DNA of 64,000 nucleotides from NCBI GenBank assembly GCA_041394725.1, contig JAWKHR010000007.1, positions 62,001 through 126,000 on the forward strand, written 5' to 3'. Of the stretch, positions 16,057 to 23,577 are shown in pieces (the stretch's first letter is position 1; the number at the start of each line of letters is the position of its first letter). The notes under the pieces were generated by a model, which saw only the letters and a program-made list of their open reading frames with translations, was not told the origin of the DNA and made no database searches. The position numbers were made by a program, and so were the translations under genes. Source of the DNA: JAWKHR01 sp041394725 (GTDB taxonomy: Bacteria > Acidobacteriota > Vicinamibacteria > Vicinamibacterales > SCN-69-37).

Positions 16057-16860
16057 TCACGCCCGCGTCCGCGGCAGCGCCGTCCAGGCGCGGCGATCGT
16101 AGAACACCGGCTTGCGCCCGGGATGCGCGTCGGCCCACGCCACGTACTTCCGCCGCAGCCGGTCCACTCGCTGGCGCGAGGACCGGATCGGCCGGTGCGG
16201 AATCTCGAAGAGCAGCCGCTCGACCTTCCAGACGTTGCCCGTCGCCAGGCGCCAGTCGTAGGACGGATCGAGAACGCGCAGGTCCACGGCGCCGTAGGCC
16301 GTGATGCAGCCCGTGCGGTCCACGAAGGGCTCGAAATAGCTCAGCGCGAGGTGCCGCAGGGAGCGGAACACGGGCTTGCGTCCGTGCAGCCCCGGATCGC
16401 GCGACCGCGCGATCGCGCCCCATCGGCCGCGATGCCGGTAGACGAACACCACGTGGTCCAGCCCGTCGATCGACTCGAGGCTCATGACGGTCGGTGGATA
16501 GCCGTGCGCCTCGAGGATGACCGCCGCGGTGAGGGCCGCCTCCAGGCAGTGCGCGGTGCCCGTGCGCACGACGCCGCGGAACGTGCGGAGGGTCGCCGGG
16601 TCGGGCGGCGGCTCGGTGTTGTACGCGAGCCCGTTCAGGTAGGCCTGCACGGCGCGGGGCGAGCGGAGCCCCGAGATCAGGCGGCGTTCGGCCGCCGTGA
16701 ACGCGGGCCCGGACGGCGCCGCGTGATGCGTGCGCGTCGAGGACGGCGCGGCGTGATGCGTACGCGTCGGGGACGACGTGGCGTGGTGCGTGCGCGTCGA
16801 GGACGGCGCCGCGTGGGGCGCCCGGGGCGAGGACGGCGCGCTCCCGCGCGGGCGTGTCAC
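16057..16860 (-). CDS. Transglutaminase-like cysteine protease-fold protein
   Basis: A 267-residue protein with a transglutaminase-like core. The candidate nucleophile Cys lies in GTAHCLEAALTAAVILEA and the His in GLDHVVFVYRHRGRWGAIA, followed by an Asp (SRDPGLHGRKPVF). The C-terminal 90 residues are basic. The first 50 residues are a low-complexity run of four 10-residue repeats (SSTRTHHAAP type). The GTG at 16860 overlaps the SCO1-like stop by four bases, so it is the third gene of the ATPase and SCO1 operon. The repeats could mean that the true start lies further inside, near residue 50. Substrate unknown. Confidence 0.75.
   Translation of the reverse strand: MTRPRGSAPSSPRAPHAAPSSTRTHHATSSPTRTHHAAPSSTRTHHAAPSGPAFTAAERRLISGLRSPRAVQAYLNGLAYNTEPPPDPATLRTFRGVVRTGTAHCLEAALTAAVILEAHGYPPTVMSLESIDGLDHVVFVYRHRGRWGAIARSRDPGLHGRKPVFRSLRHLALSYFEPFVDRTGCITAYGAVDLRVLDPSYDWRLATGNVWKVERLLFEIPHRPIRSSRQRVDRLRRKYVAWADAHPGRKPVFYDRRAWTALPRTRA
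16711..16830. repeat. Four 30-bp tandem repeats inside coding sequence
   Basis: Four copies of a 30-base unit beginning GGACGGCGCCGCGTGATGCG run head to tail with a few substitutions. The unit is a multiple of three, so the array encodes in-frame 10-residue repeats at the N-terminus of the transglutaminase-like protein. Confidence 0.85.
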
Positions 16861-17762
16861 GGACGGCCGAGGGCGCCGCGCAGGTCGGCGAGCACGTCGG
16901 CGGGCGTCCACGTGTTGCCCGTGTAGAACGTGCGGATCTTCCCGTCGGGATCGATGAGCGCCGTCCGCAGGTTGTGCGTGATCGCCGCGTCCGGTTCCTC
17001 CGGGCGCAGCAGGCCGACGCCGAAGCGCGCGGCGAACCGGTCGATCGTGACCTGGTCGGCCGTCAGGAACGTCCAGACCGCCGGGTCCGCCTTGCGCTTC
17101 GCGGCGTGCGCGGCGAGGACGGCCGGCGTGTCGTGCGCCGGGTCGAACGAGATCGACACGAGCTTCACGTGCCCGCGCAGCGCCGGGTCCTCGCCGATCG
17201 CCGTCTGCAGCATCGAGAAGTTCTGGTCCATCAGGGGGCAGTAGTTGGGCAGCGGGCACTGCGTGTAGATGAACGTGACCACCGTCCACGACCCACGCCA
17301 CTCCGAGAAGGACCGCCGGGCGTCGGTGCTGTCGAGGAACGCCGCGTCGGGCACCTCGTCGCCGACGTCGAGCAGGTGGCTCGCCAGTTCGGCCGCGTTG
17401 GCGTGCTCGGGCAGCGGCGCGCTGCCGGTGTGGGTGACCGAGACGATCCGGCCCGTCGCGTCGCTGACCTCCAGCGTGGCGGTGATCAGTTCGCCCGGCG
17501 TCCGGCCCTCGAGCAGGTCGGGGCTCGCCACCGGGAAGCTCATCGTCATGCCCGGCATCAGGCCCGGCACGTCGTCGTGCTTGATCGTGAGCGCCTGGTT
17601 CTTCGTGTCGACCCCGAGCACCTGCCCGACGAGCGGATACTGCTTGGGCGCCTCGGCGCGCTGGCAGCCCGCGGCGACGGCCAGGACGCCGGCGAGCACG
17701 AGGGTGGAGATCCGGAAAGGTCGCGTCGTGCGCGACGCGGCCGGCGGGGTCAGACGATCCAT
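16857..17762 (-). CDS. CusF-like / SCO1 fusion lipoprotein
   Basis: A 301-residue exported protein with a lipobox (VAAGC, Cys33). Residues about 43-112 resemble the CusF copper-binding domain, with the KHDDVPGLMPGMTMSFPV stretch whose Met and His bind Cu(I). Residues about 128-298 are an SCO1/SenC thioredoxin fold with CPLPNYCP (Cys169 and Cys175) and the conserved His in AAITHNLRT. SCO proteins deliver copper to the CuA site of cytochrome oxidase. The CPLPNxCP spacing is that of a common bacterial SCO subgroup. It overlaps the ATPase gene by 13 bases and the transglutaminase-like gene by four. No oxidase genes are in the window. Confidence 0.92.
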   Translation of the reverse strand: MDRLTPPAASRTTRPFRISTLVLAGVLAVAAGCQRAEAPKQYPLVGQVLGVDTKNQALTIKHDDVPGLMPGMTMSFPVASPDLLEGRTPGELITATLEVSDATGRIVSVTHTGSAPLPEHANAAELASHLLDVGDEVPDAAFLDSTDARRSFSEWRGSWTVVTFIYTQCPLPNYCPLMDQNFSMLQTAIGEDPALRGHVKLVSISFDPAHDTPAVLAAHAAKRKADPAVWTFLTADQVTIDRFAARFGVGLLRPEEPDAAITHNLRTALIDPDGKIRTFYTGNTWTPADVLADLRGALGRP

Positions 17763-18481
17763 CCGTCCTTCAGTTCGATGACGCGCGAGCCGTAGGCCGC
17801 GTTGGCTTCCGAGTGGGTGACCTGCACGATGGTCGTGCCCGCCTCGTTCAGCTTCTTGAAGAGCTCCATGATTTCCCGGCCCTGGCTCGAGTGGAGGTTG
17901 CCCGTGGGCTCGTCGGCCAGGATGACCTTCGGGTTGGCGATCACCGCGCGCGCGACCGCCACCAGCTGCTGCTGCCCGCCCGAGAGCTGGTTCGGGTAGA
18001 GGTCCTTCTTGCCGACGATGCTGAAGCGGTCGAGGATGTCGCAGACCATGCTGTCGCGCTCGCTCTTCTTCACGTCGCGGTAGGAGAGCGGGACGTCCAG
18101 GTTCTCGTAGACCGTCAGGTGGTCGAGCAGGTGATAGCTCTGGAAGACGAAGCCGATGTGCTGCTTGTGCAGCCGGGCCCGGTCCTTCGGGCTCAGCCGA
18201 TGCACGGGCTGGCCGCCGAAGTAGTATTCCCCCGTCCAGGCGCTGTCGTGCATCCCGATGATGTGCAGCAGCGTCGACTTGCCCGCGCCCGACGGCCCCA
18301 TGATCGAGACGAACTCGCCGTCCTTGATGTCGAGCCCGACCCGTCGCAGCACCCACGTGCGGCTCGTGCCGTGCGCGTAGGACTTCTCCAGGCTGCGGAG
18401 GGAGACGAGGGCCTCGGCGGGGCCGGCATCGAACTCGGCCGGAAGCGACGGGCTGGGACTGCTGCGCGAGAAGAAGGACAT
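17750..18481 (-). CDS. LolD/MacB-type ABC transporter ATP-binding protein
   Basis: A 243-residue ATPase of the MacB/LolD (type VII) group. Walker A is GPSGAGKSTL, the Q loop lies in FVFQSYHLLDHLTVYENL, the signature is LSGGQQQ and Walker B is VILADEPTGNLHS. The group-typical ADEPTGNL is present. The ATG at 18481 is preceded by GGAG at six bases, which decides against longer starts. No FtsX-type permease is adjacent; it heads an operon with the SCO1-like lipoprotein instead. It may pair with a permease elsewhere. Confidence 0.92.
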   Translation of the reverse strand: MSFFSRSSPSPSLPAEFDAGPAEALVSLRSLEKSYAHGTSRTWVLRRVGLDIKDGEFVSIMGPSGAGKSTLLHIIGMHDSAWTGEYYFGGQPVHRLSPKDRARLHKQHIGFVFQSYHLLDHLTVYENLDVPLSYRDVKKSERDSMVCDILDRFSIVGKKDLYPNQLSGGQQQLVAVARAVIANPKVILADEPTGNLHSSQGREIMELFKKLNEAGTTIVQVTHSEANAAYGSRVIELKDGWIV

Positions 18482-18569
18482 CGGGACTCCTGCGGTACCG
18501 GGCCTCTCGATTGTAACTGCTCGCGCCGGATTCGTGGGAGCGGCCCGACTGTCCGGCACGGGACGAGAG

Positions 18570-18677
18570 CGGCCCGGGCGCCGATGCGGCGCTTACCGGC
18601 CCGGGCGCCGATGCGGCGCTTACCGGCCCGGGCGCCGATGCGGCGCTTACCGGCCCGGGCGCCGATGCGGCGCTTAC
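18570..18677. repeat. Four perfect 27-bp tandem repeats
   Basis: Four identical 27-base units (18570-18596, 18597-18623, 18624-18650, 18651-18677) begin CGGCCCGGGCGCCGATGCGG and end CGCTTAC. Each holds a GCGCC/GGCGC hairpin with a five-base loop. They lie between the divergent ATPase and small-membrane-protein genes. There are no spacers, so this is not a CRISPR array. Confidence 0.95.
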
Positions 18678-18762
18678 CGGCTGCCGACCGCCACTGACCG
18701 GCCGGGCCGAGACCGGGCAGGCCACCCTCCGTATTCTCGGGATGGGAACGGAGAGAGGCACG

Positions 18763-18897
18763 ATGACCCGATACGAGACGTGGCTGGCCTGGACGGCGGG
18801 GGTGGGTGTGGTGGCGGGGGTGGCCGCCGGGGTGCTCATCTGGGCGCTGCTGACCCACCCGATGGCCGTGGCCCGCGTGTTGACGGGCGGTTTCTGA
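18763..18897 (+). CDS. Small single-span membrane protein (44 aa)
   Basis: A 44-residue open frame with a GAGAGG ribosome binding site just upstream of the ATG. A hydrophobic span covers about residues 12-32 (WTAGVGVVAGVAAGVLIWAL) with a polar N-terminus (MTRYETW). An in-frame ATG at 18742 would add seven residues. It precedes the LiaF-like genes by 13 bases and is likely co-transcribed with them. No family recognised; it may be a small accessory subunit of that envelope-stress module. Confidence 0.6.
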   Translation: MTRYETWLAWTAGVGVVAGVAAGVLIWALLTHPMAVARVLTGGF

Positions 18898-18910
18898 GCC
18901 GGAGGCAACC

Positions 18911-19261
18911 ATGGAACGCGGCCAGGTTTCGGAACTCACCAAGGGGCTCGTCATCATCGTCCTCGGCCTGCTGTTCCTGGGAGATCAGCTGGGCTGGGCC
19001 CGCGAGTGGCAGTTCGGCCGGCTCTGGCCCCTGCTGCTCATCGTCTTCGGCCTGGGCCGCCTGCTCGGCTCCGGCGGCCGCGGCCGCCGCAGCGGTGGCC
19101 TGACGATGGCCCTGTTCGGCGGCATCCTGCTGATGCACACTCAACGCGTGATGGATCTCCAGCAGTCCTGGCCGCTCTTCATCGTCGTGGGCGGCATCTC
19201 GGTCATCGTGGGCGCGTTCTTCTGCCGGGATGGCCGGGACGACGCGGGGGCGGCGAGATGA
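18911..19261 (+). CDS. DUF5668/LiaF-type transmembrane protein
   Basis: A 116-residue membrane protein with four hydrophobic segments in two hairpins (LVIIVLGLLFLGDQLGWA, LWPLLLIVFGLGRLLG, MALFGGILLMHTQ, WPLFIVVGGISVIVGAF). The LGWxxxxxxxWPLxLIxxGxxxL pattern is that of the LiaF-like transmembrane module DUF5668. Its stop overlaps the next start (ATGA at 19258-19261). In Firmicutes LiaF restrains an envelope-stress two-component system; a similar relation to the downstream LytS/LytTR pair is inferred. Confidence 0.8.
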   Translation: MERGQVSELTKGLVIIVLGLLFLGDQLGWAREWQFGRLWPLLLIVFGLGRLLGSGGRGRRSGGLTMALFGGILLMHTQRVMDLQQSWPLFIVVGGISVIVGAFFCRDGRDDAGAAR

Positions 19262-19959
19262 CGCCGGGCGAGCGCTCGCCGCTGCACGTCACGCCGCAGG
19301 TCATCCTCGGCCTGCTGGTCGTGGCCTTCGGCCTGACGCTGACGGCCGAGAACCTCGGCTGGGTCGATGCGGGCGACGTCTGGCGCTACTGGCCGCTCGC
19401 GCTGGTGGCCCTCGGCATCGCGAAGCTGCTGCAGCGCGGCCAGCGGTCGAGCCAGGTCTTCGGCGTCGTGCTGATTCTGGTCGGGCTCTCGATCAGCGTG
19501 GATCGGTTCTGGGCGATCCGGATCGACCTGTCGCGCTACTGGCCGCTGATCCTGGTGGCGATTGGCGTGCTCATCGTCTCCCGGGCCTGGCAGGGGCCGC
19601 ACGGGGTCTCCGCCACGCCGGCCACGTCGGACTCGACGCTCTCGGAGTTCGCGTTCTGGTCGGCGGTCAAGCGGCGCGTGTCGTCGGCGGCGTTCCGCCG
19701 GGCGGACCTGACCGCGATCATGGGCGGGATCGAGCTGGACCTGCGGCCGGCCTCGACCAGCGGCGGCGAGGCCGTCATCGACGTCTTCGCGATGTGGGGC
19801 GGCATCGAGATCATCGTCCCGCCCGACTGGGACGTCTCGAACCGGATCGTGCCGATCATGGGCGGCGCCGACGACAAGAGCACCGGCACGCAGGACTCGC
19901 GGCACCGCCTGGTGCTGCGCGGGTTCGTGGTGATGGGCGGCGTCGAGATCAAGACCTAG
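19258..19959 (+). CDS. LiaF-like membrane protein with cell-wall-active-antibiotic response domain
   Basis: A 233-residue protein. Residues about 12-115 hold four membrane segments with the same DUF5668 pattern as its neighbour (NLGWVDAGDVWRYWPLAL). A soluble beta-helical C-terminal domain follows (about 145-233), with the repeating AIMGGIELDLRPA, MWGGIEIIVPP and VVMGGVEIKT typical of LiaF C-terminal (DUF2154-like) domains. The ATG overlaps the preceding stop by four bases and the next gene starts two bases after its stop. It probably works with the LytS/LytTR system downstream. Confidence 0.87.
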   Translation: MTPGERSPLHVTPQVILGLLVVAFGLTLTAENLGWVDAGDVWRYWPLALVALGIAKLLQRGQRSSQVFGVVLILVGLSISVDRFWAIRIDLSRYWPLILVAIGVLIVSRAWQGPHGVSATPATSDSTLSEFAFWSAVKRRVSSAAFRRADLTAIMGGIELDLRPASTSGGEAVIDVFAMWGGIEIIVPPDWDVSNRIVPIMGGADDKSTGTQDSRHRLVLRGFVVMGGVEIKT

Positions 19960-19960
19960 C

Positions 19961-21103
19961 GTGCATCCCATCCTCGCCGACCGGCGGCGCTTCCAGCTCC
20001 ACCTGATCGCCTGGACCCTCGTGGGGGGCATCCTGGCGCTGCTGGTCCATTCGCTGCTGGCGATCCCGTGGGGCGCGGCGCTGGTCTTCGGCCTGCCGCT
20101 CGGGCTGGTCGCGGCGCCGGTGTCGCTGTCGGCGTGGTACGTCTGCCGCGCGACGCCGCTGTCGCGGGTGGGCCCGCTGCGCGCGGGCGCCACGGCGGTG
20201 GCCACCGCCGTGCTGACCGCCGCCGTCTGGGCCGGGGTGGGCCGCGGCTGGTGGATCCTGCTCCGGGGCCAGGGCGTCAGCCTGCCGGCGTCGGCCGAAG
20301 GCTCGCTGTTCACGCTGCTGCTGGGGCTCGGCGCGCTGGCCTACCTGCTCTCGGTCACGGTCCACTACCTGTTCCAGGCCTTCGAGGAGTCGGCGGCCGC
20401 GGCGCGGCGCACGCTCGAGGCCGAGGTGGCGCATCGCGAGGCCGAGCTGCGCGCGCTGCGGGCGCAGGTGGACCCGCACTTCCTGTTCAACAGCCTGAAC
20501 TCGGTGTCGGGGCTGATCGGCGCGGCGCCGGACCGGGCCCGGCTCATGTGCCGGATGCTGGCCGACTTCCTGCGCGACAGCCTCACGCTCGGCACCGTGC
20601 CCCGGATCCCGCTCGCGCGCGAGGTGGCGCTGTCGGAGCAGTACCTGCGGATCGAGCAGGTGCGGTTCGGCGAGCGGTTGGGCGTCGAGGCGACGGTGGA
20701 CCCGGCGTGCGTCGAGGTACCGGTGCCGCCGCTGATCCTCCAGCCGCTGGTGGAGAATGCGGTCAGGCACGGGATCGCCACGCGCCTGGACGGCGGCGTG
20801 GTGCGAATCGAGGCGCGGCTGGCGGGGGACCGCGCGGTGTGCGTGGTCACGAACCCGCGCGATCCGGACACCGCGCGGCGGGGGACGGGCTTCGGCCTGG
20901 ACATCGTGCGCCGCCGGCTGCGCGGGTCGTTCGGCGAGGCCGCGGCGCTCGCGGTCGAGCCGAGTGACGAGGCCTACCGGGCGACGATCACGATGCCGGT
21001 CGAGGCGGCCGCGGATCGCCGGGCGGCGGGCGAAGGCCCGGCGGCGACCGGCCGGCCGGACGACCACGAAGCGGGCCAGGCCGGGCGGGGAGGCGACGTA
21101 TGA
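19961..21103 (+). CDS. LytS-type sensor histidine kinase
   Basis: A 380-residue membrane kinase starting at GTG, two bases after the LiaF-like gene. Four hydrophobic segments occupy residues about 14-138. A helical linker leads to the His_kinase (PF06580-type) domain with the phospho-acceptor His173 in QVDPHFLFNSLNSV. An N box (ILQPLVENAVRHGI) and a GTGFGLDIVRRRL glycine box follow. It has no extracellular sensor domain, so a membrane-borne signal, perhaps relayed by the LiaF-like proteins, is likely. Its stop overlaps the regulator start by four bases. Confidence 0.92.
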   Translation: MHPILADRRRFQLHLIAWTLVGGILALLVHSLLAIPWGAALVFGLPLGLVAAPVSLSAWYVCRATPLSRVGPLRAGATAVATAVLTAAVWAGVGRGWWILLRGQGVSLPASAEGSLFTLLLGLGALAYLLSVTVHYLFQAFEESAAAARRTLEAEVAHREAELRALRAQVDPHFLFNSLNSVSGLIGAAPDRARLMCRMLADFLRDSLTLGTVPRIPLAREVALSEQYLRIEQVRFGERLGVEATVDPACVEVPVPPLILQPLVENAVRHGIATRLDGGVVRIEARLAGDRAVCVVTNPRDPDTARRGTGFGLDIVRRRLRGSFGEAAALAVEPSDEAYRATITMPVEAAADRRAAGEGPAATGRPDDHEAGQAGRGGDV

Positions 21104-21846
21104 CGGATGAGGCACGCACGCTCCGGGTGGTGATCGTCGACGACGAGGAGCCGGCGCGGCTGGCGCTCCGACACGACCTGGAGTCGCTCGGCGACGTCGA
21201 GATCGTGGCCGAATGCGCCAACGGTTTCGACGCGGTGAAGGTGGCCGGCGAGGTGAAGCCGGACGTGCTGCTGCTCGACGTCCAGATGCCGAAACTCGAC
21301 GGCTTCGAGGTGCTGGAACTGCTCGACGCGGACGTGCCCGTCGTGTTCGTGACGGCGTACGACGAGTTCGCGATTCGCGCCTTCGAGGTGCACGCGGTGG
21401 ACTACCTGCTCAAGCCGGCGGCGCGCGATCGGCTGGCCGAGGCGCTGGCGCGCGTCCGCGACCGGCAGTCGGCGGCGCGGCCCGCGGCGGGCGTGCTGCG
21501 CGCGACGCGGGCGCCCGGTGCGCCGCTCGAGCGCGTCGTCATCCGCGACGGCGCGCAGGTCCACGTGGTGGGGGTGGGGAAGGTGGACTACGTCGAGGCG
21601 CAGGACGACTACGTGGCGATTCACTCGGCGGGGAAGTCGTGGCTGAAGGAGCAGACGCTCGGCGCGCTCGAGGGCCAGCTCGACCCGCGGCGGTTCGTGC
21701 GCATCCACCGGTCGTACCTGCTCAACATCGAGCGGCTGGCGCGCGTGGAGCTCTACGCGAAGGACAGCCGCATCGCGATCCTCCAGGACGGCACGAAGCT
21801 CCCGGTCAGCCGGTCGGGGTACCAACGGCTGCAGGCCCTGCTCTAG
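21100..21846 (+). CDS. LytTR-family response regulator
   Basis: A 248-residue regulator with a receiver domain (residues 8-125, Asp60 in VLLLDVQMP, VTAYDEFAIRAF). A LytTR DNA-binding domain follows (about 140-245; YVEAQDDYVAIHSAGKSWL, RFVRIHRSYLLNI, LPVSRSGYQRL). It is the partner of the LytS-type kinase, with which it overlaps by an ATGA. Targets are unknown. It ends the five-gene module that starts with the 44-residue membrane protein. Confidence 0.94.
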   Translation: MTDEARTLRVVIVDDEEPARLALRHDLESLGDVEIVAECANGFDAVKVAGEVKPDVLLLDVQMPKLDGFEVLELLDADVPVVFVTAYDEFAIRAFEVHAVDYLLKPAARDRLAEALARVRDRQSAARPAAGVLRATRAPGAPLERVVIRDGAQVHVVGVGKVDYVEAQDDYVAIHSAGKSWLKEQTLGALEGQLDPRRFVRIHRSYLLNIERLARVELYAKDSRIAILQDGTKLPVSRSGYQRLQALL

Positions 21847-21862
21847 AGGGGCCGCGGGGGCC

Positions 21863-21906
21863 TTGACATCCCCCGTTCGCCCCTGTTAACTATCCGGTTA
21901 GTTAAC
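21863..21906 (+). promoter_or_regulatory. Promoter and 22-bp palindromic operator of the tetR-efflux operon
   Basis: TTGACA (21863-21868) and TAACTA (21887-21892) form a sigma-70-like promoter with an 18-base spacer. An inverted repeat with arms GTTAACTA (21885-21892) and TAGTTAAC (21899-21906) around a CCGG centre covers the -10 and the likely start site. It ends two bases before the TetR-family start codon. Repression by that TetR protein is the natural reading. The leader would be only about ten bases, with no Shine-Dalgarno sequence. Confidence 0.8.
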
Positions 21907-21908
21907 CC

Positions 21909-22577
21909 ATGGCCGCCCCCCGTGCCCGCGCCCCGGAGCCCACCCGCGACCGCCTGCTGGCGGCGGCCGCGGCCGAGTTCGCGGCCCGCGGGTTCGACGG
22001 GGCCAAGGTGGACCGGATCGCCGCGCGGGCACGCGTGAACAAGGCGATGATCTACTACCACTTCGCCAGCAAGGCCGGTCTCTACCGCGAGATCCTCCGC
22101 GACCTGTTCGCCGAGGTGGCCGCCGCGCTCGAACCCATCCCCGCGTCCGGTGAGGCGCCCGACGTCCAGCTCCGCCGGTTCGTCGAGACCCTCGCGGCCG
22201 AGGCCATCGCCCGGCCCCACTTCCCGGCGATCTGGATGCGCGAGATGGCCGAGGGCGGCCGCCACCTCGACGGCTCGACGATGCTCGCGATGGGCGGCGT
22301 GCTGGCCGTGCTCCGCCGGATTCTCGCCAACGGCCGGGCAGCCGGGCGGTTCGGCGATGCCCACCCGTTCCTCGTCCAGATCACCATCGTCGGCCCGCTG
22401 CTGCTCTTCGCCGCCTCGGCGCCCCTGCGCCGGCGGCTGGGGCACCTCGTGCCGTCGGCCGACCTCAACCCGTCCAGGGAGGCCGTCACCGCGCGGGTGA
22501 TCGCCGCGTCCCTCGCCGTGCTCACGGACCGCGCCGGCGCGCCCGCGCGACCCGCCAGGAGGAGAACACGCCCATGA
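21909..22577 (+). CDS. TetR-family transcriptional repressor (CecR/YbiH-like context)
   Basis: A 222-residue regulator with an N-terminal TetR helix-turn-helix (residues about 13-59; LLAAAAAEFAARGFDGAKV, ARVNKAMIYYHFASKAGLY) and a helical ligand-binding domain. It sits head-first before a YbhG/F/S/R-type efflux cassette, the same position as CecR (YbiH) in E. coli. A strong palindrome overlaps its promoter. Its stop overlaps the start of the fusion-protein gene (ATGA at 22574). The inducer is probably a transported toxic compound, but nothing shows which. Confidence 0.92.
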   Translation: MAAPRARAPEPTRDRLLAAAAAEFAARGFDGAKVDRIAARARVNKAMIYYHFASKAGLYREILRDLFAEVAAALEPIPASGEAPDVQLRRFVETLAAEAIARPHFPAIWMREMAEGGRHLDGSTMLAMGGVLAVLRRILANGRAAGRFGDAHPFLVQITIVGPLLLFAASAPLRRRLGHLVPSADLNPSREAVTARVIAASLAVLTDRAGAPARPARRRTRP

Positions 22578-23577
22578 TCCGACCGTCCCGCCTCTGGATC
22601 GCCGCCGCGTGCGCGGCGCTGGTCGCCGGGTGCCGCACCGCCCCCGAGGACGGGCCGCCCCGCGCGGCCGGCTTCGTCGAAGCCACCGAAGTCCGGCTCG
22701 GCACCCGCGTCCCGGGCCGCGTCGCGACCGTGCCGGTCGTCGAGGGGCAGCGCGTGCAGGCGGGCGACGTGCTGGTGACGCTCGCGACCACCGAGATCGA
22801 CCTGGCGCTCGAACGGGCCGCGGCCGAGCGACGACAGGCCGCGGCGCAGCTCCGGCTGCTCGAGGCGGGGCCGCGGGTCGAGGACGTCCGCCAGGCCGAA
22901 GCCAACCGCCAGGCTGCCGCCGCCGAGGTCGCGGCCGCCGAGACCGAGAGTCGCGTCCGCGCGAGAGGACGAACAGCGATTCGAGCAGCTCCTGCAGAGC
23001 CGGGCGCGCTCAAGCTGCGGGACGATGCCGCCGCGGCGGCGCCTGGCCGAGGCGAGGGTGAAGGTCGCTTCCGACCGGCTCGCGGCCGCCGACGCGACCC
23101 TCGAGCGGGTCCGCGCCGGGGCGCGCCCGCAGGAGCTCGAGGCGGCGCGCGCGCGTCGAGACCATCGACGCCCAGATCGCGTCGCTCGAGCACGACAAGG
23201 GCGACGCCACGCTCACCTCGCCGCTCGCCGCCGTCGTCTCGTCCCGCCTGGTGGAGCCCGGCGAACTCGTCTCGCCCGGCCAGGCCGCGGTCGTCCTCCT
23301 GGACCTCGACGCCGCGTGGGCGAACGCCTACGTCGAGGAGCCGCTCGTGCCGTCGCTCCGGCTGGACGGCGCGGCCACGGTCGTCACCGACGCGGGCGAC
23401 CGCATCGACGGCCGCGTCACCTTCATCGCGTCGCAGGCCGAGTTCACGCCGCGCAACGTGCAGACCAGCACCGAGCGCGCGAAGCTCGTCTACCGCGTGA
23501 AGGTCTCCGTGGACAACCGGGCCGGCGTGCTCGCCGGGCATGCCGGTCGAGGTGGAGTTCCAGGGGGCGCGCGGTGA
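22574..23577 (+). pseudogene. YbhG/HlyD-like membrane fusion protein, frameshifted
   Basis: The frame opens after a strong AGGAGGAGAA site with a lipoprotein-like signal (CAALVAGCRTA) and a biotinyl-lipoyl segment (VPGRVATVPVVEGQRVQAGD). It then breaks near 22966, the coiled coil (ASDRLAAADATLERVRAGAR) continues in a second frame, and the barrel part (VEPGELVSPGQAAVVLLDLD) in a third. A last shift near 23538 leads to MPVEVEFQGAR. At least four single-base shifts are needed. The intact protein of about 330 residues would bridge the inner-membrane transporter and the TolC-like channel. Conserved residues across the breaks make sequence error or very recent decay likely. Confidence 0.75.

Noticed and set aside
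18570..18677. CRISPR-like array
   Set aside because: The 27-base units follow one another with no spacers and no cas genes are present.
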